Shown in pieces: positions 1-9,947 of a stretch of 64,000 bases of DNA. Numbering within the stretch: the first letter of the stretch is position 1; the number at the start of each line of letters is the position of its first letter. Below the pieces are notes generated by a model. That model was not told where the DNA came from, did not search any database, and was given only the letters and a program-made list of their open reading frames with translations. A program made the translations under genes and the position numbers. Origin of the DNA: Ailanthus altissimus (lineage: Eukaryota; Streptophyta; Magnoliopsida; Sapindales; Simaroubaceae); assembly GCA_946807835.1 (NCBI GenBank), contig OX327683.1:2113001-2177000 (forward strand), in the 5' to 3' direction.

Positions 1-198
1 AGGCATATGAGAAACAAAATTATTTTCAAACTCACCAGACAACCGAACCTTGGCATCAATTAACCAACGAAGGTCCACAGGGATATTACCCAACATCAAT
101 AGCCTTAGTCTTTCACACCGTGCTTTGTAAATCTTAAGTAGAGCATTTTGAGGAAATGAAGGAAAACGTTTTTGAAGGTTGGCAAGAATGCGATCCAT
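1..198 (-). CDS. Unrecognised frame downstream of gypsy integrase, partial
   Basis: An uninterrupted 66-codon frame starts with MDRILANLQKRF at base 198 and is still open at the window edge. It lies about 250 bases after the integrase stop on the same strand, the place where Athila-type elements carry an additional (often env-like) frame. I see no known domain in the visible part, which is basic and leucine-rich without a clear membrane segment. It may be a retroelement accessory protein; the rest lies outside the window. Bases 199-446, between it and integrase, are A-rich and show no other feature. Confidence 0.4.
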   Translation of the reverse strand, partial: MDRILANLQKRFPSFPQNALLKIYKARCERLRLLMLGNIPVDLRWLIDAKVRLSGEFENNFVSHMP

Positions 199-446
199 TT
201 TGAAAGAAAGAAAAGAGATGAATGCACAGTTTGAGGGACAGTTTTTAGGGAACTGAGAAACCGACTTTAATAGTCACGGAGTACCGTATCCGCCACTTGA
301 CCGGGAAATAAAATCACACTGAAGAAAAAATAAAAAGAAGAAAATAAAGTAAAATAACATGTGCAAGAAAATAAAAGCAAAAATAGAAAGTCAAAAGATA
401 AAATATAGACAAAATATAAAATATGGTACAGATAGATTGAACTTGA

Positions 447-1985
447 TCAATCACGATAGACAGGATCTACAAGAGGGATCTCGCCTAGGTACATAGAGTC
501 GTTTACCTTTTCCACGTAGCTTTTTAGCCGCTGTCCATTCACTTTGAAAGTCCGTCCATCAGTAGGGTCTTCTATTTCAACAGCACCATTAGGAAAAACA
601 TGTCTTACCATAAATGGACCAGTCCATCGAGATCTCAACTTTCCAGGGTGTAAATGCAATCGAGAATCATAAAGATAGACCCATTGATTTGGCTCAATGT
701 GTTTCCTTGAGATCTGTTTATCATGAGCTAGTTTCATTTTAGCTTTGAAAATTCTGGAGTTGTCATATGCATCATTTCGTAGCTCTTCTATTTCTGACAA
801 TTGTAACTTTCTCTGGAGACCTGCAGCATTCAAAGCTTTAAGAGAACGGTTACAGAAATGTGTTCCTTGGTTACTAATGATGACACGTGGTGTCCCAAGG
901 TTTGATGGTTTTGGTTTCTCCCTCTCTCGTGGCAACCTTTCAATGCCTGGTTTCCAAAATCGAATCCCTTTATCCTGTGAGTCAAAAATACTAAACATAT
1001 CAGTTGTTTCATCAGAATAATACAATTCTTCAATATCAAAATCAAAGAGATTTTCTAAAGAATTAGAGCCATGATTTTTATAAGCTTCCTCCGCTCTAAG
1101 TGTGTCTATCATATATGAATGATAGCATTCGTCTTCTTCTCGTGATTGCTTATCAATATGAAAAATGTTCACCTCAAGAGTCATATTCCCAAAAGATAAT
1201 TTCATTAGACCATTTCTGCAATTAATAAGAGCGTTAGCAGTGGCTAGAAAAGGTCTCCCCAAAATAAGAGGGATTTTTGACTCCATGTTAACAACAAAAT
1301 GAGTATCTAAAACAAGAAAATCAACAGGGTAGTAAAATTTATCAATTTGCAACAAAACATCTTCTACTATTCCCCGTGGTTTCTTGATTGATCGGTCAGC
1401 TAATTGTAGGACTACAGAGGTTGGTTTAATCTCACCAAGTCCTAACTGCAAGTAAATAGAATAAGGCATTAAATTTACACTTGCTCCTAAGTCCAATAAA
1501 GCTTGACCAAACTCATGTGTCCCAATTTGGCAGGAGATTGTGGGACATCCTGGGTCTTTATACTTGGGTGGTGTCTTTTGTTCAATCACTGCACTTACCT
1601 GTTCTGCCAAAAATGCAGTTTTCTTCACATGGTGTTTTCTTTTGATAGTACATAAATCCTTGATGACTTTGGCATAAGTTGGAACCTGCTTAATCAAATG
1701 TAACAAGGGAAGATTAATTTTAACTTGTTTCAAATGTTCCAAAATCTCACCTTGAATTTCTGAATTTTTCCCAACCGGTCGAAGAGCTTAAGGAAAAGGC
1801 ACTGGGATTGAAAACTTACTTTCGGGCTCTTTTTCCATTGTGGCCTCTTTTTCAAGGGGGGCGTCTTTACTACTCATAGATGTGTTAATTTCAGGAGTAG
1901 GCTCACTTACAATCTTACCACTTCTAGTAGTAATGGCATTGACTTCTTTGAGATTTTGAACATCAGAAGTAGAAGCTTGTGCCAT
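447..1985 (-). pseudogene. pol: gypsy protease fused in frame to integrase remnants; RT and RNase H deleted
   Basis: This frame continues from gag. After one TAA at 1788-1790 it is open for 431 codons. A retropepsin domain with the active-site stretch ALLDLGASVNLMP lies near 1460-1510. About 200 codons later the frame jumps directly into an integrase core remnant (PRVIISNQGTHFCNRS, near 860-900) and then into the integrase C-terminal part with RWTGPFMVRHVFPNGAVEI, the GPY/F type ending. Reverse transcriptase, RNase H and the rest of the integrase core are absent. Both deletions keep the frame. The catalytic Asp of the integrase motif (usually ISDGGTHF) reads Asn here. The product would be inactive for cDNA synthesis and integration. 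Confidence 0.8.
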
Positions 1986-2006
1986 GAATTGTCCTTTCGG
2001 ATTGGA

Positions 2007-3383
2007 TTACGGTTGAGATGGAAACTTACCTCGCTCTTGTACAGTTAAGGCACTGGTCAATTTTGTGATTTGACTCTTGATTTCTTTGTTTTCGTCCACC
2101 ACCTGTGCAAGAATTGTTTCAAATTTTTTATTAGTCTTACTTTGTGCCTCCATAAATGCTTGTAATGTATCCTCTAAAGAACTCCTAGTTGGTTGTGCAT
2201 TATATTGAGGTGCAACATAAGACTTGGGTGCTTGTTGTTCTTGTTTCCATTGGTTGTTGGCTTGTTGGTCAGATTTCCAACTGAAATTTGGGTGGTTTCT
2301 CCAGCTAGGATTATATGTTTCAGAGTAGGGTGAATAAGGCTTCTTGTGCATCCCTAGGGCATTACATTGTTCCTCATATATCCCTCTCATCTCACTATAC
2401 GTGGGGCAATCCTGAGCTAAGTGTTCCGCTCCTCCACAGACAAAACAGACATCGTGTGACTCAACTCTAGCAACCCTGTGGGTGACCCTTCTATCTTTGG
2501 ATTTCAAGGCCTCTAACTCCCTAGTTAAGACCTCTAATTGGGCTTTGAGGTTATCCTCTTCCCTAAGATGGAAAACTCCATTGGGTCGTGACCTATTTGT
2601 GCTTTCAGCAATGCTAGGTCCAGTCCATGTATGGGCTTTTTCGGCTAAGTCATTAAGGAATTCTATGGCTTCCTCAGGATCTTTGTGAAGGAACTCCCCA
2701 TTACACATCATCTCAACAAATTAGTGCTATCTAATTGTGAGTCCCTCATAGAAATAACTAACCAAGCGCCAATTTTCATACCCATGGTGAGGGCACAGAT
2801 TTAGCAACTCTTTAAACCTTTCCCATGCTTGATATAAGGTTTCACTGTCTTTTTGGGAGAAGGAAGAAATCTGTCTTTTCAGGCCATTAGTTTTGTGTTG
2901 TGGGAAGTATTTATTGAAAAATGCTTGGGTCATTTCTGCCCAAGTTCCTATAGACCTCGGCCTCAAAGAGTATAGCCAACTCTTTGCTTTGTCTTTCAAA
3001 GAAAAAGGGAAAAATTTAAGTCTAACAGTGTCTATGGCTTCAGGTTGGCTATGGAAGGTGGCAATTACCTCTTCAAATTCCCTAACATGTACATAAGGAT
3101 TTTCACTATCTAGACCATGAAAAGTGGGAAAAAGTTGTATCATTCAATGTTTAAAATCCGAATGTGGTATGTTAGGTGGAAATATAATGCATGATGGTGT
3201 GGCTGTGCGAGTAGGATGCAAGTAATCTTTTAGAGTTCTAACGGGGTTTTCTTCGTGTTGGCTCATTGTGTTAGAATTACAAGATGAACTAGAAGGTGAA
3301 TTCTCTTCACTTACAAATTGTGGGGGTGGTTCTAGTTCTAGTTCTCTCACAAATCTTCCTCGTTTGTCTCTAGGTCGATGCAT
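2007..3383 (-). pseudogene. gag: gypsy gag, broken by nonsense codons
   Basis: Gag is the structural capsid/nucleocapsid protein of the element. The frame from 3383 downwards contains the retrotransposon gag core (SWLYSLRPRSIGTWAEM, about 2950-2990) and a CCHC zinc knuckle, CFVCGGAEHLAQDC, near 2410-2450. A glutamine- and asparagine-rich tail follows. Four stop codons interrupt it at 3144-3146 (TGA), 2727-2729 (TAG), 2721-2723 (TAA) and 2007-2009 (TAA). The reading frame itself is never shifted, and sense sequence resumes in register after every stop. The last stop looks like a CAA to TAA change. The frame continues in phase into the protease. Confidence 0.8.
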
Positions 3384-3476
3384 ACATCCTAATTTTTTTT
3401 TTTTTTTTTTTTTAAGGAAAGAAATGCTTAAGAAAAATTAAGAAGTGAAATAAACACAACAAGAAATAGAAATAAG

Positions 3477-4027
3477 TTAGGTGGTAAGACCAACCATGAA
3501 ATATAAATACAATAACTAAATAAAATACTATAAAGTACGAAAAAAAAAAGTACAATAAATAAATAATAAAAAGAAAATACAATAAGTAAATAAATAAAAG
3601 GTTAGGCGGTAGAACCGGCCATAAAAAGAAAATACAACATGTTAACTAAAGTAAAAAAAGTGCAATAAATACGTAAAAGAAAATAAAAATAAAGTACAAT
3701 AAAAAAAAGTGCAATAAATAAATAGAGTACAATAAGAAATAAAGAAACTAAGTTAGGCGGTAGAACCAGCCACAAAATAAAAAGAAAATACAACAAATTA
3801 ACTAAAGAAATAAAGTACAATAAATAAATAAAAGAAAGTGAACAAAGTTAGGCGGTAAAACCAGCCATTAAAAAAAAGTGCAATAAATAAACTAAAGAAA
3901 ATAAAGTGCAATAAATAGATAAAAGAAAATAAACTAATTAGGCGGCAAAACCAGCCATTAAGATAATATAAAATATAACAAATTAACTAAAGAAAATAAA
4001 ATAAATTAGGTGGTAGAACCAACCATG
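3477..4027 (-). repeat. Six interspersed hairpin repeats in the gypsy leader
   Basis: Six copies of a 20-22 base motif sit at 3477-3496, 3601-3621, 3752-3772, 3847-3868, 3937-3958 and 4005-4026, separated by A-rich spacers. In transcript sense each reads like GGCTGGTtctACCGCC, a six-pair stem with one bulged base and a three-base loop. Copies 1 and 6 have GGT facing ACC where copies 2-5 have GGC facing GCC, so both sides of the stem change together. Copy 5 keeps a U-G wobble pair. The array lies between the primer site and gag. Its function is unknown; packaging or dimerisation signals are possible. Confidence 0.75.
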
Positions 4028-4142
4028 AATAATAAATAAATTACAACCAAGGAAATAAAACTAAGAGTTTACAAAGAAAAGAAAATATACAAAGTTACCA
4101 CTTTAGTATTTATAATCGCAACCGACTTTCGCTTAGTGTGCT

Positions 4143-4160
4143 TCCCCGGCAACGGCGCCA
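4143..4160 (-). other. Primer binding site, tRNA-Asp
   Basis: The minus strand reads TGGCGCCGTTGCCGGGGA, complementary to the 3' end of plant tRNA-Asp including CCA. It lies six bases inside the LTR end at 4167, where minus-strand DNA synthesis of a gypsy element would start. Confidence 0.85.
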
Positions 4161-4166
4161 AATTTT

Positions 4167-5697
4167 TGTTTACGCTCAAAATATAACGCGGCTATCGCAG
4201 TATAGATTGAGGTGTCGATCCCACGAGGAAGCTCTTGGCAAAATAGGTTAGTGAAGTAAAATATTAAAGCAGTAGCAAAGGGTTAATTGATTTAAACGGA
4301 TGAGATAGAATTGTCTATGAATTGAGGAAAATGTCTTATGATGATTTAAGCAAGGCTTTGAGAATCACAATTATGCTTTATAAATCTACTCTATACTTTG
4401 ATTCGATATTTATAACTCAACTGAAAGTTTCACATCCCAAACAATCAATCGAAAGGTATGCAATATATAGCACATTTGATAACATATGTATTTGATTTAG
4501 TTAAACTCTTTGCAAGCATTAACACACATCATGTTATTTATACAAGTTATCTAAGATCGACAATATATCATTTTGACAATATTGCAGTAAAAGATTAACT
4601 TGAATATAAAACATTTATTGCCCTTACATGTTATCCAAGATCGACAATATATCAAATTGACAATACTGCAATAAAAGATTAACATATAAAACAATGTAAC
4701 CAGTAACAATTATAAATCAACATGAATCACATAAGAAAAGCATGACTGAACATATATGAGACATGAGAATTATAACCTCTGGATTATAGAAAATAAAATA
4801 GATAAGAGTTTAATCAAAACCAAACTTACAACATTTATAGCTCTTGACACCAAATCAAAGCATGGAAGTAGATTTACTACACATAAACGTTCATCTCTTA
4901 GCCTTGCTAGGAACTCTAGCCTAAATTACAATACATGTTAATGAGAATAAAAGAAGAGAGAAATATCTCCTTTTAAAAACGTCCTAAGTGTCTCCTTATA
5001 TAGGCAATGAATGGACATATGTCATGGATGACATCAATCTTCAATAATTTTAAGCCAATAACTCGTGTATCCACTTGCAGCACATTTTTGATAATGTAAA
5101 TGATCAATTCAACTTCTGCAGCCGACATGAAAGTTGTATAATTTTGACTCTTCTTTCCATAGGCACTGATTTCATGCAAATTGGATGAGTATCCAATGCG
5201 ATATGAGCAAAATTCCAAAGATACATCAGAATTTGGCCAACAACCATTTTACCCACTTGCAATACAATTTGGTCCATGATAACGGCTGATTTGGACTTTA
5301 CCATAAACATACGAGTTTTTGATAGTTAAGTCAGCAATTCACAACTTTAAGAATTATACGAGTACGTATTGTGTGAGATACGGTCCAAATACATGAATTG
5401 GGTCAAGCTGGGTAAGAGTTGTAGTCCGATTCTGTTGTATCTCAATTTTTGGCCCATAACATATTGGATTTGGCTTTTCCACTATTCTTCAAATTTGTGT
5501 AAGATTGAGTCATGTTGCACCAGGTTCAAGAATTTCTTCATTTCGATTTCTACATTGAGAGTTATGTCCAGTTTACCTAAACCTGTCCAAATAACATTCA
5601 TTAATCACAATTTAAGGAGAACACTTTATTTCAAGCTAAAAATACAGAAAATACTAAAATTAATGACATTAAATGGTGATTGAATCTCCTAACAACA
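4167..5697 (-). repeat. 5' LTR of the gypsy element
   Basis: The 1531-bp LTR has TG...CA ends in the minus reading (TGTTGTTAGG at 5697, TAAACA at 4167). It contains a TATA-like stretch, CCTATATAAGG, near 4996-5006, a plausible promoter. Two further partial copies of the same LTR lie at 5719-6749 and 58880-59857, both on the plus strand. Confidence 0.8.
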
Positions 5698-5718
5698 TGC
5701 ATTTTCATGTGTTCATCA

Positions 5719-6749
5719 GATACTAATCCAAATTACATGAACCAGATGGCTATGGAAAGAAGAGACTAAATTCTACAACTTTCATGTCGACCAAAGGCTA
5801 CATCGATCATTTTCATTATCAAAAAGGTGTTGTAATTAAGTGAATGAGTAGTTGGCCTAAATTATTGAAGATTTGAAGTCACACTAAACATGTTTCTATT
5901 CATTGCCTATATAAGGACACTCTTAGGACGTTTCTAACACTAGAAAATTCTATCTTATTTCTTCTCATTAACATACATTGTAAGCTAGGCTAGAGTTTTT
6001 GGCAAGGCTAGAGATGAACTTTTATATGTAATAAATTTACTTCTAAACTTTGATTCTTTGTCAAAAGCTACAAATGTTTGTAAGTTTGTTTGTGCCTAAA
6101 CTCTTATATATTATTTTTCTATAATCCAAAGGTTATAATTCTCATGTTTCATATATTTTCAGTCATACTTTTTTTATGTGATTCTTGTTGAATTATAATT
6201 ATTATTGGTTACATTGTTTTACATGTTAATCTTTTACTGCAATATTGTCAATCAATATATTGACGATCTTGGATAATATGTAAAGACAATAATTGTTTGA
6301 TATTCAAGTTGATCTTTTACTGCAATATTATTAAAATGATATATTATCGATCTTAGATACTTTGTATAAATGAATATGGTTTGTGTTAATGTTTGCAAAG
6401 AGTTTAATTATATCAAATACATGTGTTATCAAATGTGCTATATTTTACATATCTTCCGATTGATTGTTTAGGATGTGAAACTTTCAATTGAGTTATAAAT
6501 ATTGAATCAAAGTGTAGAGTAGATTTATAAAGCATAATTGTGATTCTCGAAGCCTTACTTACATCATCATAAGACATTTCCCTTAATTCATAGACAATTC
6601 TATCTCATCTATTTAAACCAAATAATTAATTTTCTCATTTTCTATTTATTTAATATTTTTATTTGAATAACCCATACTGTCTAAAGCTTCCTCGTGGGAT
6701 CGACACCTCAATCAATACTGTGATAGTCGTATTACATTTTAGCATAAAT
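5719..6749 (+). repeat. Partial gypsy LTR, inverted relative to 4167-5697
   Basis: Plus-strand sequence from GATACTAATCCAAATT to the end AGCATAAATA matches the reverse complement of about 5195-4167 along its length, including the blocks TTGCCTATATAAGGA and CTTCCTCGTGGGATCGACAC. The first roughly 500 bases of the LTR are missing. With the neighbouring LTR it forms an inverted repeat with arms of about 1.03 kb and a spacer of about 0.5 kb. Confidence 0.75.
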
Positions 6750-6764
6750 AGCCATCAACGAAAG

Positions 6765-8240
6765 AACCTCTCAAGTTAAGTAGTACATATAGGCCTTTGA
6801 CCTGAGCGCCATGGTGGGTTTATAAGCGATCCACTATACTTTGGTTCCATGCATGTTAGAGACCTTTCATGGTCTGATCATTGGGTATCGCTGGGTATGG
6901 ACTGATACTTATGGAGTTCAGTGTACATAGATATGGAATTTATCAGCTCACATAGAGAGTTTTATATTCAGATGCTCCGAGATTGTATCTCAAAAAATCT
7001 TACGACCATAAGTATTAACCCGAAAAAAGAATTTTCCATTGGGTTGAATAATGTAGCAAAGGTGTTTGCATATATTGTTCATTAAGTTCCAAATCTGAAG
7101 ATATATTATATGAGCATATAAAAATTTGACGGTGATGATCTATGTCCCTACACATTTAAGATATAGATGACGAAAGGACTATACGTATGCGCTATTAACT
7201 CAACAATGTGCTGATTAATAATATCTATGACAAGTGCGTAGGGCATTAATCACTGACTTATGAAATAGTTCCAACTGACAAATCAGGTGTAGACCTAGGG
7301 AGTTTCGCGATATGAAGTGTACTCAGTGTACGCTAGAGCAGCGTACCGGATAAAATTGTTGAGTCCAATAATATTCAGCATGACCACGAGATGTGCGTAT
7401 GTTTGTATTTAAGTATTAAATACATTAATTAGTTGATAATTATTATTAACTAATAGTATATTGACACATAGCACATTTTGGGCCCTTGTTTGAGTTTATC
7501 TAAGTGTATGGTATGGTGGGACTCACTAAGTGATATAGTTGGTAACCATGTAAAAAGGACAAAATGATAATTTTACACTCTAATTATTTAATAGTTAAAT
7601 AATCAAAATATCTCATTATTATATAATATTATATTATATAATATAATATTAATACATATATATATATACACACTTGGTGGCTAAGTATATATATGTATTA
7701 ATATTATATCAGTGTGTGAGATATATATGTATGAAATGTGTGTGAGATTAACGGGTGAGAAGTAATTTGAAATTGCAAAAGAATTGTTGTTGTTTTGAAC
7801 AACAAAAGAGTAGCTAGTCGTTTTTAAAGAAAATTAGGAAATAAAATTGTTTCTTTTCTTTTGGATTCCAAGAGTTGAAATCTTGGCTACCAATTACAAC
7901 AATTCAAGCTATTGTTTTATTGATCAAAGGATGATCAGTGGTAAACACATAGTTTAGGGTTTAAAGTGTTAAACCCAGTACTAGATACAAAGTTATTGTT
8001 CTAAACAGTTAAGCTCACCTTGTTGATTGCTAGAACTACCTACGAGTTTCACTTCAGGTGATTCTAAATTTTGAAGAGTACAAAAAGAAACCATCGGTGA
8101 ATTTCTTAATATATTTATATTAATTTGATTAATATAATTTTATTGTGTTCATTATATTTTATGACTTCTGTTGTGCCACTCTTGTGCTAATATATATATG
8201 CTTTAATATGTATGAGATACGTATTTAGTATAATGAACAC
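6765..8240 (+). repeat. LTR-like repeat fragment, same family as 9948-14185 and 57310-58484
   Basis: Blocks such as CCTGAGCGCCATGGTGGG, the block around GAGACCTTTCATGGTCTG, and the later run around TTTGACGGTGATGATCTATG recur in the same order in the foldback arms at 9948-14185. The downstream part also matches 57310-58484. The outer end of the family (TGTTGGGATTTG) is missing here. There is no coding frame. Confidence 0.6.
7638..7709. repeat. AT-rich near-perfect palindrome
   Basis: An arm of about 23 bases (TATAATATTAATACATATAT...) at about 7638-7662 is mirrored at 7685-7709 across a loop of about 22 bases (CACACTTGGTGGCTAAG). It could extrude as a cruciform or be a small inverted-repeat element. 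It lies inside the LTR-like fragment. Confidence 0.55.
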
Positions 8241-8499
8241 ATGGCACAAGTATACACTGCAGAACTGTAAACTTGAATCATACACCCCTACAGAAACAAC
8301 TTCTGCCAAAGACAATTTTGACACCAAAAACTATGAGAATAGAATTGGAATAAGAGATAAGACCTGATATGTACTCAGGTTAGCACTTCAAAGAAACAAC
8401 AATACCAGAAGATAGACTACAAACATCCATAAGTACCTCGAAGACCACCCAAAAACTAGAACCCTAAAGTTAAAACTTGAAAAATATCAACTAGCCCGA

Positions 8500-9947
8500 G
8501 ATAGGATAAGGAGAAAGATCAAGTCATCAATAAGGTATGTCCATGTGAATTTAATAGCCCATACCTTCAATACTACTTATACTATTGAGAAGATGAACCT
8601 AAGAATTAAAGAGAGGCTATAAAGAGTGCTAATAAAGAGATGTTGTAGCATGCTATGGAGAAAGAGATTAGTTCTCTTAGAAAAAATAAGACAGAGGAAT
8701 TAGTGACTAAAACTTAAGGTAAAAAACTATTATGGTGTAAATGGGTTTACAAAGCCAATGATGAGATATTAGAGGTAGAGCTTACAAGGTTTAAGGCTAT
8801 GTTAGTAGCATAAGATTCACTCAAAGAGAAATGGTTAATTTTCATGAGATATTCCTTTGTATGTTTAAACACTCATCGATTAAGATCTTATTTATTGTGT
8901 GTGAAAATTTGATTTTACATTTAGAAAAAAAATGGATGTTAAAACTACATTTCTTTATAGGGAAATTAAAGATGAGATATACATGTCACAGCAATAAGAT
9001 TTGAAAGAACCAGAGAAATAAGATCATGCTTGTTTATTAATTTTAAAGAACCAGAGAAATAAGATCATGCTTGTTTATTAAAAAAGTCATTATAAGAGCT
9101 TGACACGTTTTTGCTTCAGTATGATTTTACAAGGAGTAAGTATGATGGATGTATGCACTATAAAGTATTAAGTAGTTATTTGTTCGTGCATCTACTATTT
9201 TATGTGGATGACATGCTGATAGCATGTAAAGATAAAAATAAATAAAAAAAGATAAAATTTTAAAAGAGCAGTTGAATAGTGAATTTGAAATAAAGAATTT
9301 AGTTAGTCAAAATAATCTTAGGTATATATATAATTAGGGATAAGGGTGGTGTTATATTCTTATCTCAGTATAGATATATATTTAAGGTTTTTGACAGATT
9401 TAGAATGTCTAATGTAAAGGTTGTTGCAACTCTATTGGAATCCATTTCATGTTGTTAGTAGCACAATCACCAGAAACTAAAGAAGAGAAACTAAAAATGC
9501 AGAAGGTACCACATGCAATCGTTGTAGGGTGCATCGCGTATACAATGTTATGCACGAGGCTTGATATTGCTCAAGCAATAAGCGTAATAAGTAAATATAT
9601 GAAAAATCTGAGCAAAGACCTTTGACTTGCCATCAAATGGATAATAAGGTACTTGAAAGGAACGTAAGAACTTAGTCTACTATACAAGAATGGTAGTACA
9701 AATGGTAAAATTATGATAAGTTATGTAGACTCTGATTATACTGATTATCTTAATAGAAGAAGATCGTTAATTAGGTTTATATTTATAATATATGGATGTG
9801 GCGTGTACTGGAAATCTATTTTATAATATGTGGTACAATTACATAAGCTGAATATATAGTTATTGGAGAAGCTATTAAGGAGGCTATATGGTTGAAGGGG
9901 ATTTATTCCAAGCTACTTGCAATAAAAGAAGTGAAAGCTTGTACATT
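8500..9947 (+). pseudogene. pol: Ty1/copia reverse transcriptase-RNase H, heavily decayed
   Basis: Plus-strand translation in shifting frames gives copia RT landmarks: WCKWVYKAND near 8735, LLFYVDDMLIACKD near 9190-9230 (YVDD catalytic motif), and the connection/RNase H region LDIAQAISVISKYM and RYLKGT near 9560-9665, followed by SYVDSDYTD near 9720. Many stop codons and frameshifts separate these blocks. A small internal duplication is seen around 8990-9080 (AAGAACCAGAGAAATAAG twice). The RNase H domain breaks off at about 9947, where a foldback element begins, and resumes at 14331. Confidence 0.8.

Larger units (their letters stand above)
1..5697 (-). mobile_element. Ty3/gypsy LTR retrotransposon, 3' part outside window
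   Basis: Read on the minus strand, the element runs from a 1531-bp LTR (4167-5697) through an 18-base primer site for tRNA-Asp (4143-4160), a repeat-bearing leader (3400-4140), and one gag-protease-integrase frame (3383-447), into a further frame that leaves the window at base 1. The second LTR is not in the window. The tRNA-Asp primer site fits the Athila-like branch of plant gypsy elements. Reverse transcriptase, RNase H and most of integrase are missing, so the copy cannot move on its own. The LTR begins TGTTGTTAGG and ends TAAACA in the minus reading. Confidence 0.85.

Noticed and set aside
745..1020. Plus-strand frame of 91 codons
   Set aside because: Shadow of the gypsy pol frame on the other strand.
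3602..3820. Minus-strand 72-codon hydrophobic frame
   Set aside because: Low-complexity translation of A-rich spacers and the hairpin repeats in the gypsy leader.
4143..4160. Possible tRNA-Asp gene
   Set aside because: Only the 18-base 3' end complement is present, directly beside an LTR; it is a primer site.
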